DNA of 64,000 bases from Neopestalotiopsis rosae (Eukaryota > Ascomycota > Sordariomycetes > Amphisphaeriales > Sporocadaceae), in contig JALGAS010000003.1 of assembly GCA_023078685.1 (NCBI GenBank), positions 4,464,001-4,528,000 of the forward strand. Reading direction: 5' to 3'. The position numbers were made by a program, and so were the translations under genes. The notes beneath the pieces are model-generated. The model was not told the origin of the DNA. It did not search any database and worked only from the letters and a program-made list of their open reading frames with translations. Shown here piece after piece: positions 10,709 through 22,472 of the stretch (its first letter is position 1; each line of letters opens with the position of its first letter).

Positions 10709-12256
10709 ATGGCATCAGATCTTGAAGGCAACACTCCGCATGCCGCGCCCAACGTTGCATCTCACAATGATGCCGTAAATACCTCAGCTGCCGGTGCTGG
10801 AACGACAGCAGCCCCGAGAGCATCAGACAATGCCTCCTCGATTGACCATGTGTACGAGAAAGAGCCGCCCGTGGTTCTTACCAAGAGACAAAAGTTGAAA
10901 CGTCATTGCGGACGATTCAAATGGTGGTACTTGGCCGCAGGCATCATTCTACTCATCATCTTGCTGCCATTACTGTAAGTACATACCTAGCACGAAGCCT
11001 TCATACTTGATGCTTATACCCGCTCTTGCACAGTTTCCTTGTCATTCTGCCAGCAATCGTTCGAAAGATTGTCAGTGATCAGACCCTGCCGGTCTACTCG
11101 GGCACCTTTGTGGCATTGACGCCCGAGACCTTGATGGTGTCACTCGAGACATCGCTGGATACTCCCATACCGGCCGTAATCGATGAAACGACACTATTCC
11201 TCTACAACAGTGAAACGCAAGAAGGCAGCGACTTCACACCATTTCTCAACATAAGTATACCATCTACACATATTAGTAAAGATACCAGCATATTCATCAA
11301 CAATCAAACTGCTACTGTCACAAACGAGACGGAACTGGAGTATTGGTTCAATCGCGTGTTCGACGATCCACGGGTTGACCTTTCCGTCCGTGGCGACACC
11401 ACTATTCACCTCAGCTCGCTACATTATGGAGCGCATATAGACAAGACAGTCGAGTTCGCATCGCTTGACTACCTGGCAGGACTCAGCATAACAGTAAGTA
11501 TTGAGATCTGTTATCTACTCACAGCTACGAACATATCTGCACATAAAGTCCTCAGCCGAGATGATTTGAGAGCCCGACATGCAAAAGATCACTATTTTGT
11601 ATCATTACTAAGTGCTGAATCAGGATATGTCCTTGAATTTCCCTCCCATGGATAACGGTACGAATATGCACGGAACACTCAATATCCCCAATTGGGGTGT
11701 CTTGGCGCTACACCTTGGCGACGTGTCGTTCAACCTCATGGCTGGTGACCTGCGCATCGGACTCATCACAATCTATGACCTGATCATGGAGCCGGGCAAT
11801 AATACGCTACCCTTCTACGGAGAGCTCTTCCTGTCCGAGATTGTGCAGAACGTCGACAAGTTTCTCGAAGCCGAGGCCGAGTATCTCAACGGCGGGCAGA
11901 TCCAGATCGATGCGGTTGGGAACCAGACCGTCATCGACGGTCTGCATATTCCCTACGTCGAGCGCATTCTCAACGCCAAGCGCCTGCACCTCTACACCTC
12001 GGTCATTGAGTTTGCCAGCGCCTTCATCAACGGGATATCCGGCAACGGCGGCAGCAGCAACGCGTCCATCATCAGCGTCGTCAGCGAGGTCGTCGGCAAC
12101 AATTCGCTCATTGAGCAGGCCCTCGCACACTGGAACACGACGTCGAGGGCGGCGGAATCATCATCGGAGGGGGCAAAAGCAAGGAGCCTCAACCCAGCTC
12201 GGAGCATGACCTTGCTAAAGCTGGGCATGAAAATGATGGCCATGGCACAGAAATGA
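10709..12256 (+). CDS. DUF3712-type single-pass membrane protein
   Basis: A predicted 452-residue type II membrane protein of the fungal DUF3712 group; function unknown, often placed at the cell or vacuole surface. Exons are 10709-10974, 11034-11493 and 11624-12256, all in phase. The start is the ATG at 10709; the frame upstream opens only at a TTG. A low-complexity cytosolic head ends in a basic patch (KRQKLKRHCGRFKWW) immediately before one strong transmembrane segment (about residues 72-97). The ectodomain has many N-x-S/T sites and two beta-rich halves with LTPETLMVSLETSLDTPIPA and LGDVSFNLMAGDLRIGL, resembling LEA14-like folds found in this group. Clear overall; the second intron (130 nt) is longer than its neighbours. 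Confidence 0.8.
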
Positions 12257-13245
12257 AGTGGCTTTTGATATAAATTTACTCGAACAAGCAGATTGCAATT
12301 TATTCTATTAAGAGTTATTACTATTATGATGAAGGGAGCACAGAGTACGTCTTCAATTAATATAGGTTTCATAATTTGTATCCGTGTTTGCTGGCATGCA
12401 CTGACGCTAATATCCTATTTGTAATCACTCTGAATCTTTGGTGAAATATCTTATCTGTTGGAATCTCACCCTTCGCGGCTTCGTACGACTTAACCTAGTA
12501 GATTAGGTAAGGAGGTGCGCCACCACAGCCACGTTGTGGCTGTGGGCCGTACTGTCTATTGCTCTTGTCATTGTGCGAAGGGAACGGAGTATCCTCCCTT
12601 CCTTTGTATGGTACTTTGAATAATAGAATTTATTTGCCATCGCCCCCTTACCCAAAATCCATTCGAATGGGGAAGCCATTCTACGTTATCGCTTTATCAT
12701 ATGGGAGATCTCTTTACAACTCGCGACTGTGATCTGAACTTGAAGTTTTACCGCGGTGATAAAGCGTTGCTTGCAGGCAAAGTACACCCAGCTGACGGGT
12801 CTTATGACATTTTTGCGCCCTCATTTAATAGTATGGTGAATTGGGCCGCGCGCCAAGAGGGAACATGGCAATAAGATAAATTGTTGGAAACTGGTCACAG
12901 ATTGTGGGTGATTGTATCTAATTTACTGAACGCACCACGTTGGTTCGATGGCAACAGTTCTTCGCTGCCTAAGTATGTAGCACCAAATCCAGATTGATTG
13001 GGTACGGTTCTTTGCTGCAGTGCGGCATAGAGCGTGGAGCGTGGCACGGGTAAGGAGCAGGGCACCTCAACTGACCATTGCAGAGAGGCTGAGCGAGCCG
13101 CGTTCTGCTCTTCCTGTAAGGATTAGATAAGGCGCCCGCCTCCAATGAACCCCGCACGGTCAGGCAGAGACGGCAAAGATACACCGACAGCCTTGTGAAC
13201 TATCCATTCTGCTTTCAAACTTACCATGATCAAAAAGCACACGCG
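12257..13245. other. Intergenic spacer
   Basis: Nearly 1 kb between same-strand genes. A short inverted repeat gccacaacgtgg-type element lies near 12527-12545 (ccacagccacgttgtggctgtgg). Otherwise nothing was identified. Confidence 0.4.
12522..12545. repeat. Perfect short inverted repeat (hairpin)
   Basis: The sequence ccacagccac is followed immediately by gttgtggctgtgg, giving a near-perfect hairpin about 23 bp long in the spacer 3' of the DUF3712 gene. It could be a hairpin in the downstream transcript or a small transposon end; no partner element was found. Low significance alone. Confidence 0.5.
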
Positions 13246-16200
13246 ATGTCCAAGAAAGTATTGCGGAGGGAGGACTATACAGTGGCATGGATATGCGCTT
13301 TGCCGGTCGAGCTTGCAGCCGCTCGACTGATGCTGGAAGAAGAACACGACAACAAACTGGGAGATCAGACCGTCATATGCACACTTGGACGCATCCTTGA
13401 CCACAATGTTGTCATTGTCGGCCTTCCGGCAGGTCGTATGGGGACAGAGAGTGCTGCCGCTACCGCAGCCCAAGTTTTGGAGAAATTCCCTAGCATTCGA
13501 TGTGGTTTGATGGTCGGTATTGGGGGAGGAGTGCCCAGCGACACTGTTGATATCAGGCTGGGCGATGTTGTTGTCAGCCAGCCACAGCTAGGTCATGGAG
13601 GTGTTATCCAGTATGACTTCGGCAAAACGAAGCCAAATGGATTCGAAAGAACCGGCTATCTGAATGCACCTCCGTTGATCCTATTGAACATTACGGCTAG
13701 TCTTCAAGCTGCCAACGTCATCTCCGAGAACGAGCTTGACACACGTCTGGATTCCTACCGCCACATGACTCAATTCTCAAGAGATAGTGTGGGACCCGAC
13801 CTTCTCTTCCAGGCAGATTATCTGCATGTTCCGGGAATTGCGTGCGAGAGGTGCGACACGGAAAAACTTGTACAACGCGCACCCAGGCCGAGTCAGCAAG
13901 TCCGAGTCCATTACGGCGCCATAGCCTCCGGGAACCAAGTAATGAGGGATGGGTTGATGAGAGACACGCTCAGTGCCGAGCTGGGTGGGGTTCTGTGTTT
14001 TGAGATGGAGGCCGCGGGGCTGATGAATCGGCTACCGTGTCTTGTCATTCGTGGCATCTGCGATTATGCTGATTCTCACAAGATCAAGAAGTGGCAACCA
14101 CATGCTGCATTCACCGCCGCTGCTTACGCTAAAGAAGTGCTTTCATTGTTGCCTGCCGCTAAAGATGGTCCAAGTTTGCTTGATACTTACGGTATGACCT
14201 ATTCTTCTTATCTTGTAGCAATTGCTCACATCCGCGGCAGAAGCGAAAAAAAATCATGCTGCAATGGACATTTTGCAAACTAAATGCCAGCAAGGTAAGA
14301 AACAGTATCATGATTGGTCAAAACTCGCTCTTGACTGAAGTGTCTGGACGCTAGTGCTCGACTCACTGGCCTTCCCTCAAATTCACAGGCGCCAAAATAC
14401 AATAAGCCGTCCTTGTCACGGAACCGCCGATTGGCTCACATATAATTCTGATTTTCTGGAATGGATGCATGGCGACAACCGCTTTCTCTGGCTTAAAGGG
14501 AAAGCCGGAGCTGGAAAATCCGTCTTGGTCAAGCGAACTTTGGATATCATACACCAACATGCCCAGTGGAGTCGCCATACGGTTGCTGCCTTCTTTTATG
14601 ATGCTTCAGGGACGCATCTGGAGAGGTCCACCGCAGGGTTCATGCGCACAATTTTATACGACATATTTTCACAAAACCAAGACCTTCTGGAGCAATTCAT
14701 TCATGCCACAGATGCCAAGGGCTTCGTCAAAGGGGCGAAAATTGCGTGGCAGGATGAAGAATTCAACGAGGTGCTTAGAATTCTAGCAGGGCTGAGTAAC
14801 TGGAAACCAACCATAATTCTCGCTGATGCATTGGATGAGGGAATCCGGAATGAAACTCGTTCCATTGTAACACTTTTGGAGGATCTCTTCCCCATTTGCG
14901 ATCCACCAGGGCCTAATAAGCTTCGCGTCCTGTTTTCCAGCCGCCACTACCCCAACATCGTCGTGGATAGATGTTTCGAGATTTGGGTAGAGGAGAATAA
15001 TGGCCAGGATATCGAGACATTCACACACCAAAAACTGACAAGATTGCCTCAGAGTTGGGAGAAAATGGCTTTGATCGAATCGGTACTCAAGAAGGCTGAT
15101 GGAGTGTTCCTTTGGGTCCAACTGGCCATTAGCAACATGCTCGAAGCCGATGACGACGGTAGCACGTTTTTGGAAAAGAGGCAACTTTTGGCAGAGACAC
15201 CTTATGAGCTCGATGATGTCTACACCCAGGTCTTTCAAAGACTTTCAGCTAAAGAACGAATGGACACATTTCAGGTGCTGAAGTGGGTTTTGTTCTCCCT
15301 TGTTGCACTCAGCCCCAAAGAACTGTGCTTCGCGCTTCAATTCGACACAAGCTGCGTGACAAGCACTTACCAATCGTGGAAAGAGTCAGCTTACTTCATT
15401 TCCCAAGGCGACCAAATGTCAAGATTCATTCGCAGCCGCTCCCGTGGCCTTCTGGAGACCCGCAGAGTTTGTGAGGTTCGGGGCGGGGATTCTTACGATA
15501 CGATCCAATTCATCCACCAAACTGTACCGGAGTTTCTGTTACGCAAGGGGCTGAGTATTTTGCGAGCCAACAACCAGGTTATCGACATGGCTGATCTATG
15601 TCACTGCCAGATATTCAGAACGTGCATGCAGTATCTGGCTCAACCCGAAATAATAGCTTGCCCGTCGATGACGCTATTAAGATGGGCGGTCCGCTCTAGA
15701 GGACAAAGTTTCCTTGAATGGGTACACCCGCAGCCAACTGACGAGACTGCTTCCCAAGCATACGACTTACTTGCGTCAAGATACATTTCTGATCCTGAAT
15801 CTCCCATACCTAGCGAGCGTCCCTGGCGACTACAGAGTATGAATGCCAAGAACCTCACTGAACTCGTCTACTTTGACCTGCCATTACTGAACTACTCAGT
15901 GAAAACACTACACCTTCATTTGAAAACCATGAAACCTTTCCGTCCTTCCCAACCTTTCATCTTCGACTTGTTGAAAGATCTGGGTGCAAAGGTCCTGCCA
16001 CTATGGTACAGTCTTCAGGATGCTTGGCATCTGCCCCGAGAGCATCTGTTTCACACGATTGACTGGGTGGACTGGATACAAGTCATTATTTCTCTTGAAT
16101 TGGAGCCTTGTGTTATTGAGCTCAAAGACCGCGTGATGAAGAGGGCTATGCCGGAACTGCCATTGGAGAGGCTGGATAAGGCCCTGCATGTCGCGGTCAA

Positions 16201-16777
16201 TCGCGGACTGGCTGCGATTGTCCACGAACTCATTTTGTGTGGGGCCAATCCCAACTATAGAGGAAGGGACCAGCGCTGTCTTCTAGACAACGCCGTTGAG
16301 CAAGAAGACTTACAGATGGTGCAAACACTTCTTCGAAGTGGTGCCAATCCGAGGACACAGAACCACCTTGGATTCACGCCCCTTCACCATGCTGCGTCTA
16401 TTGGCAACTCATATGCTGCGGCCGCGATGATCGATGCCGGGGCTGATATCAATGCACGCCTCAGCTTGGGCAACGAGACTCCTCTTCTGTTAGCTGCGGC
16501 ACAAGACCAAGTCAAAGTACTCGATCTTCTTCTAAGCCGAGGGGCTAACCTACGGGATCGGAATTCGAAGTCTTACAGTGTTTTCGAATTGGCATATTTG
16601 AACCGAGCAATATCTGTGCATTCTTTCCTATACCCAGGAAAGCCTCTTCCATGGCAGTCTGTTTACCAGTCGATGAAAGATCCAATCTCCCGCGCTATGA
16701 CAGCCACACCAAGCCCCGAAAAACAGCTAGAATACTCCAAACGAAGATCAAGCAGATTCGATCTGCTGGATGACTGA
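13246..16777 (+). CDS. NLR-like receptor: PNP/UDP phosphorylase - NACHT - ankyrin repeats
   Basis: A 1,140-residue tripartite fungal NLR-like protein, a class implicated in non-self recognition and programmed cell death. Exons are 13246-14191, 14241-14294 and 14355-16777. The small middle exon (18 codons) is needed to keep frame and gives the usual linker into LAFPQIHRRQNTI. The start is the ATG at 13246; the longer frame opens at a GTG. The N-terminal nucleoside-phosphorylase-like domain runs from DYTVAWICALPVELAAA to about residue 300, with VGIGGGVP and GVLCFEMEAAGLM. NACHT follows, with Walker A GKAGAGKS near 385 and Walker B ILADALDEG near 490. Four to five ankyrin repeats occupy about 950-1090 (FTPLHHAASIGNSYAAAAM, ETPLLLAAAQDQVKVLDLL). 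They are degenerate rather than near-identical, so this copy is not in the recently expanded high-identity repeat class. Confidence 0.92.
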
Positions 16778-17628
16778 GAAGCAACACCGCGGTCGAACCC
16801 CTAGTTCATTCTCTAATTGTTGCTTCTCGGCATCAGCAACGTCTAAATGAACACTTTCACCTGAGCCAATCCGAAGGACATTATAGTGATCGCAAATGCA
16901 ACGAAAGTTGAATGAGTTGATTCTGTAGAGCTACAAAACAGATGTGCTGAAGAGCTGTGCAATACACCGAAGCAGATGATCTGTGATGAGTACTACAAAG
17001 TCAGTGCCACAAACGCAAAGAACGGTCGCAGACCCGTCAGTGCTAGCTCAAATATTACGGATCGCCGTAGATGTAATTTTCATTTTGCTGCAGATGGAAA
17101 TGTCAAAGGCTCTTGAAAAGTTTCGGTCTGGGTAATGCAGAGGACACGGAGATAGGTCGTCGTCTTGGCACCCGAGTGCTACTCTGGAACTGTACTCTTG
17201 GACTATAGCCTGTACAATTCATAGCAACCGGTGCATCGACGAGTAAACGATGCAGACTTGGAAAGACAGGCATAACGGTGGGTGTCCACACCGCTTCGAC
17301 CGTGACCTTTTTGGGTTCGGCAGAAAGTGGGTAATTGCCGGAAATCGGCCGATAGCCAGTCGAAGACTGCTACGACCTGGTGCAATGATACCTCTTGCCG
17401 TAAAAATCAAATATTTGGAGGGCGGTGAGATCAGGGTGTATTCAATGGATCAAATGACTCTGTAGCACCTCTGTTTTTCTTTTCCTTTTTTTTCTTTTGC
17501 TTGGTTCAGTAGGATCAATCTAGAGCTCTTGAAGAAGCTCCTCGGTTCATATTTCTTTAACAAATTGGGTGAAAGGAAAGAAAGAAAACAGATTAGATTC
17601 TAGTGGATATCGATTCGACCTGAGGTCC
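16778..17628. other. Spacer between convergent genes
   Basis: The common 3' region of the NLR-like gene (plus) and the methyltransferase (minus). A pyrimidine tract lies at 17474-17498. Minus-strand short frames at 17103-17410 overlap each other in several frames and show no family features. Confidence 0.4.
17474..17498 (+). repeat. Homopyrimidine tract
   Basis: A run of only C and T (mostly T) about 25 nt long lies roughly 130 bp beyond the methyltransferase stop codon. On the transcribed minus strand it is a purine tract. No function is assigned. Confidence 0.6.
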
Positions 17629-18471
17629 TTATTTCTGGTAAATCGCAACGTCCGCGACCATGCGAATCTTGTGGACACCGCCTTCAACGCGGTGCCACTC
17701 TCCTTGACTCAACTCATCCACAATGCAATGGATTGCCTCTTCCCATTTATCCTGATCAAGCTGTTGCCAACCTCCCTTTGGTGTGGCCAGAAAGGTCCAG
17801 GCAATCGTGGCCCAGCGCTTCAGATCGGGTCCGAGGCGCAGCCACGCGGTTTTTTCGACGTACCTGACGTCCTTCCAACCCGCATCCGCCGTCACCTGCT
17901 CAATCCTGTCCTTCTTGTACCAGCTCTTGCTGAGGTAAGGGGGAATTGGTTCATCCGCACCGCGCGTCTTGTAGTGCGCATTTTCCAGCGCGACGTACCA
18001 TGGCATCTCCTTCCACACGGCAATGACACCCGTCCCTCCTGGCTTGAGGGTGCGGCGGATATGAGTTGCCGCCGCAACATCATCAATCAGACCGGCAAAC
18101 ACAAATGTTGTCAGCGAAAGATCAAAGGTGCCGTCGGGAAACCCAAGATTGCAGGCATCCATGGTGTCAATCCGAACGGGCCAGGATGGGTTCTTGGCCA
18201 CCATTGCTTGCAGTTGGGCAGTAAACATGGGTTTGACATCCGTAGCCCGGATCTGGATGTCGTCGGGCGGGTTGGAGTCCATGACGGCCATGGTAGCGGC
18301 GCCATAGCCGCAGCCGTTGTCGTGTATGACCGCCGATGGCGTAATGGGCGGGAGATCATCACGGAGCAGGTCCCGTAGAATGGTGTCGCTGACATCGCCC
18401 TGGAGCTCCTGGAGGAGGGCTCCATCAAACTTGAGGGCCTGCTTCGGGACAAATGGGGGGATTTCTGTCAT
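17629..18471 (-). CDS. Class I SAM-dependent methyltransferase
   Basis: A 280-residue small-molecule-type methyltransferase (methyltransferase 11/25 fold). The start is the ATG at 18471; the frame continues seven codons upstream to a TTG only. Motif I is DNGCGYGAATM (about residues 50-60). The acidic motif and motif post I follow in ATDVKPMF, motif II in GTFDLSLTTFVFAGL and motif III in LKPGGTGVIAVWKE. Single exon. A TATA-like box lies about 130 bp upstream. Similar enzymes occur in fungal secondary metabolism, but no synthase lies within the window, so the substrate is unknown. Confidence 0.88.
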   Translation of the reverse strand: MTEIPPFVPKQALKFDGALLQELQGDVSDTILRDLLRDDLPPITPSAVIHDNGCGYGAATMAVMDSNPPDDIQIRATDVKPMFTAQLQAMVAKNPSWPVRIDTMDACNLGFPDGTFDLSLTTFVFAGLIDDVAAATHIRRTLKPGGTGVIAVWKEMPWYVALENAHYKTRGADEPIPPYLSKSWYKKDRIEQVTADAGWKDVRYVEKTAWLRLGPDLKRWATIAWTFLATPKGGWQQLDQDKWEEAIHCIVDELSQGEWHRVEGGVHKIRMVADVAIYQK

Positions 18472-20005
18472 TTTGAAAAGGCGTAAAGGCAAAAAGTGAT
18501 AGTATGCGTCGAGGGAAAGTAAATGAATTCCGGGAAACTAAGGGAATGCTGTGTAGATAATTCCAGCAAAGAGAAATTAGGAGATTCTGCTGCATGCCTC
18601 ACCTTATATACATACAATGGCTCCAATATAGACTCCCTTACCTATTTTCTATACTGAAGCCTTGCATGCTCGGAGACCTTTTGCACTGAAGCTCTCCATG
18701 CTCGTAGCCTCAGCTTTGACGTGTCTTCAGGCTTGGTCACCAACTGACTACCTGCATACGGAGTACTGTCCCTTACATGTCACGTGTAGCCTTGATGCTA
18801 GATAACCAATGGCATGGCCCCTATCGCCGGGCTACCTTGCCCGGCCGCTTCTAGCTTCGTTCTCTGCGATTTTACTGGCAGGGTGAATGTGTCCTTAATC
18901 CTCTCTCTTTTATTGGCGGATTCTATTGGCTGATCATGTACAAACACGTTACTTGTTGCTGCATGTAGTACAAGTATGTAACATATCAATATATCAGTGA
19001 CAGGCCGCAAGTGCTGCGGGTCCTTGGCGATCTGGCACGCTCTCACTACCCCGTTAGAAGACTTTAATGGTTGAAGCTCTGTGCCGTACTCATTTGGCCA
19101 AGTGCCGGTTGCAATACGCTCTTTCATTCTTCATACTCCTGCACTTCGTTGTTCTGCTCCTCTGGTGCAATCAGGGTGCAACCACTGCCCATGCAGCTGA
19201 TGTGTGAAAACTGCAAGAATGCATGAGTAGCTCTAGCTAGAAGCAGTCGGCGAGACTGTACCGGGGGTAATGGGAGGTCGGGCCAGAAACAGGCAATGGA
19301 GCCAGGGCACGTCGCCTGTAAGCAGTACTTTGCAGGGGTGCACCAACATGTAATGTGCAGCGCGCGACCTGGGATCAAACCCATGGATAAATAGAGTGCC
19401 ACACAGACGTCGCTTGCTGAAGCCTTCTCCAATCTTTTGATGTAGGCACTGCGGACTTAGAATACATGCGTAGTCCCTTTCCGCTTTCTCTTATCATACG
19501 AGGGCGGGCGGGATTAACCTTTTGTGCACTGTGCTATTTCCTGAAGTGTTGGTCGTGCCCTACATGCCATGAGTCCATTTTGGATGTGCGCGTTGAGCCT
19601 GGTCCCAACTCTGCTCTCACTCTCGTTTGATCTGGCCTCAAAAAGAGCAAAACACGACACTCGAATGGCTATAGGATGCTGTTATCTCGATACCTAAAAC
19701 CGTAGCTGTAAACAGCTCAGCTCACTGGTTTAAATGTCCTTCGACACTGTTTCTCCCCTGAAGCGCTTCCTACCAATGACAATTTCGCTCACTGGAGTGT
19801 AAAACAGCCGGTTGGAGCATTTTAGATACAAACTTTGCGAGTGTTATAACAAACACTGACATGGATACATGTTTTTGTTGGCCGTGGCCTGCTGCTGCGT
19901 GCCTCTATTTGAGAGACGCAACACCTATTTTCTTGAACAATTCCATACCTGGTAGACAACCTGTGTGTAAGCATCGTGTGATCCTTGCGGGCCTCAATCC
20001 ACAAC
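18472..20005. other. Long divergent spacer
   Basis: About 1.5 kb between the methyltransferase (minus) and the fructosamine-kinase-like gene (plus). The minus-strand open frame at 19124-19432 is Cys-rich but lacks an ATG start and resembles nothing I know. No RNA gene was recognised. Confidence 0.4.
18603..18610 (-). promoter_or_regulatory. TATA-like box upstream of the methyltransferase
   Basis: TATATAAG reads on the minus strand about 130 bp upstream of the methyltransferase ATG. This is a plausible distance for a fungal core promoter with a leader of 60-100 nt. Position and consensus are the only support. Confidence 0.35.
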
Positions 20006-21355
20006 ATGCTAGTCTCGCCTGATATCCGTAATCAGATCAACACTGTTCCTGAAATCACTATATCCTACGTTGATGATGCAGTCCTCAAAGGTAAGTAGTG
20101 TCTATTGAGTTATATAATCTCCTACGTTTGATGACATATTGACGTCCATGGAGTGTTGCAGCTGCCAGAAGGTACCCGAACCATCAAAATCTCACCTTCA
20201 GGAGCATCCAGGTGGGCACAAACGGCAAAGATTGAAACAATCAGTGCTCAAGGAGAGGAGGTTGACTATTTTATTAAGGTAGGTGAAAAGATTCAACGGA
20301 ACATATTCATCAAAGCCATTATCATTTCGTTGAATCAAAGCAGGTTCGACAAGGCGAAGGCGGGAAAAATGTACTATCAGCTGAGTTTACGTCCATGACT
20401 GCCTTGTACAACGTTATGCCCGAGATGGTTGCCCGGCCCGTAGGCTGGGGCGAGTTCGAGACTCTTGAAGATACCTGGTTCCTCGTCATGCAATTTTACC
20501 AGCTCAGCGGAGATGTCCCGGGCCCGTCCCCCTTTGCCCAGCTCGTCGCCGAACTTCACAAAAACGGAGTCGCGCCCCACGGCAAGTTCGGCGTCCCGTG
20601 GGACGTCTACGGCGCCAACGCCCAGCGCCAGCCATACAAGCCCGCGGATACCTGGGAGGAGTGCTTCGGATTTGCGCTCAAGGAGACCTTCGGCTTCGAG
20701 ATTGCGACTCAGGGTCCGGACGAGGAGACGCAGAGAATGTACGATATCATTCTGGAAAAGGTGGTCCCGAGACTACTGAGACCTCTTGAGGAGGATGGAC
20801 GGACTGTGGTGCCACACTTGTGCCACGGCGATCTCTGGGATGGCAACGTTTCGGTTGATGTCAACACGGGGAGACCGATTATTTTTGATGCTATACCCCT
20901 CTATGCACATAAAGAGTGTGAGTTCTTGTTGTTTCCTCCTGTCGTGGACTTGGCTGACGTTTATACGCAGTCGAACTCTGCACGATGAAAGTCCCGTATC
21001 ACAAGATGCAACACGCCTACATTGAAGAATACGTGAAACATTTCGAAAAGTCAGAGCCGTCTGAGGAATTTGATGACCGGCTCTGGCTGTACTACTTGTG
21101 AGTGAAAGCTAAAAATCAGAACCCACTAATCGACTAAGCTTAGCCTGGGCCCTCAGATACTTCAATTCGCGTTCGTCTTCATGCTATCCTGGTAACTTGG
21201 AGTACCGTGCCATGTACGTGTGCAAAACCAAAACCTCATTATTGAACATGAGATCCATGCACTGCTAACTTGTTGACAGGTCCCATAGTTGTATGCGGCA
21301 TCTGATAGAGAAGTATGGTGAGGGATACGAAGGCTATCTAGCACGCAAGTCTTGA
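20006..21355 (+). CDS. Fructosamine/ketosamine-3-kinase-like protein
   Basis: A 342-residue member of the fructosamine kinase family, related to aminoglycoside phosphotransferases; family members phosphorylate sugar-lysine adducts so that they detach. Six exons are needed: 20006-20090, 20169-20278, 20344-20917, 20971-21097, 21157-21213 and 21280-21355, giving a continuous frame. Recognisable features are ASRWAQTAKIET (N-lobe strand), YFIKVRQGEGGKNVLSAEFTSM, and the catalytic HGDLWDGN in the C-lobe, followed by the metal-site region IIFDA. The second exon must use the acceptor at 20168 rather than the nearer AG to retain the frame. All introns are short with good donors. Substrate specificity cannot be told. 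Confidence 0.88.
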
Positions 21356-22077
21356 CACTTCAGAGAGACACAAGTTCAATGCCAAAGAAGCCGCCGTGTC
21401 TAGCAAGTGTACAGTGGCGCCGCACAGTGCGGAGACTATTGAAAATACATTTTTCATACCGGCATCTTAATTAACAAGACATTATATGATGCCCCCCGAA
21501 ATCGAGTGCTGAAACTTGGTTCTTTCAAATCTCTAAACTGAACAGCTCTGGAGTTTGGCTCGTTGGCTATATAGGGACCAAATCATGCTGTGCAACAATC
21601 AATTTTTCTCTTACCCGGTCTATTCCGTCGGTCATTGAAGCAGATCATCACGCTATAGTCTTTTGAAGTCATCGGCGCCCAACCCCACCTTCATAAGAAC
21701 GATGATCAGGAGAGGCACCATGGGAAGAAAATGACCTATGGTCTCTACCAAAGTAAAGGCACTTATTCTACGTGTGGATATATGGGACGAGAACTACACA
21801 TGCTGTCACTCAGTATGCTCTTGATATTAAACATTATACTTTGCCAAAATAACATGTGTGGTTTTATCATGTCGAGCTCCTCGTCTTCGCATTCTTCGGG
21901 TTCACAGGCATAAATCGAAGCCAAGCAATAAGCACGGAGACCAAACACAACTAGCTATCTGAGCCAGCTCACTCCCCCTGGACTTATCGTGATGTGGGGT
22001 AACATACTTTCTCGGGGAAACACAATGACCGGTAAATATGTTTTTGGGGTATAATCCTCCTGACTACACTGCCAAGC

Positions 22078-22088
22078 CGGAAATTCCG
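22078..22088 (+). promoter_or_regulatory. CGG-N5-CCG, Zn2Cys6-type binding site
   Basis: An inverted CGG/CCG pair spaced by five bases (CGGAAATTCCG) lies 385 bp upstream of the rhamnosidase ATG. Inverted CGG triplets are the general target form of Zn2Cys6 dimers. Binding is inferred only from the motif; by chance such a site occurs about once in 4 kb. Confidence 0.3.
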
Positions 22089-22111
22089 GTTAATAGTCTG
22101 GTGTGCCAAGC

Positions 22112-22147
22112 CTGGGGAATCCATGAATCTCTGGGGAAACCCTGGAG
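22112..22147 (+). promoter_or_regulatory. Cluster of three CreA/Mig1-type sites (SYGGRG)
   Basis: CTGGGG occurs at 22112-22117 and 22131-22136 and CTGGAG at 22142-22147, three SYGGRG matches within 36 bp and about 325-360 bp upstream of a glycoside hydrolase start. Paired CreA sites are known to mediate carbon catabolite repression of fungal plant-cell-wall hydrolase genes; the application here is inference. Confidence 0.4.
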
Positions 22148-22472
22148 ACAGCCCGGAAAATGCCCGCCCACCCTAGATATTCAAATCGCCCATTACCAAT
22201 GAGGTCGCGACCCCATACTATTCACTCCATGACGTTTAGCAATAGCCATTGAGGTTGCTGCCAAGCATTACACTCGTAGTGCATTGACCCGAGACGCGAT
22301 ATATTCAAGATGCCTTGCGTGGAGACCGATTTTAATAAGCAGAATACTCTCAAATCTGTCGCGATGGTGCTCAGTTATATGAATGGTGAGCCCACCGACT
22401 CGATCATGCTGCCTCTGATACGGCACCAGTACATGATCGTGGCTGAGCGTTTGCCAGGGAAATCGTCGTAAA

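Larger units (their letters stand above)
21356..22472. other. Upstream region of the rhamnosidase gene
   Basis: About 1.1 kb without a gene. It contains a block of regulator-type motifs at 22078-22147 (separate entries). The short frames at 21731-21948 show no family features. Confidence 0.45.

Noticed and set aside
19124..19432. Cys-containing 102-codon minus-strand frame
   Set aside because: It begins at a non-ATG codon and has no signal peptide or family pattern; it could be a small gene, but nothing supports it.
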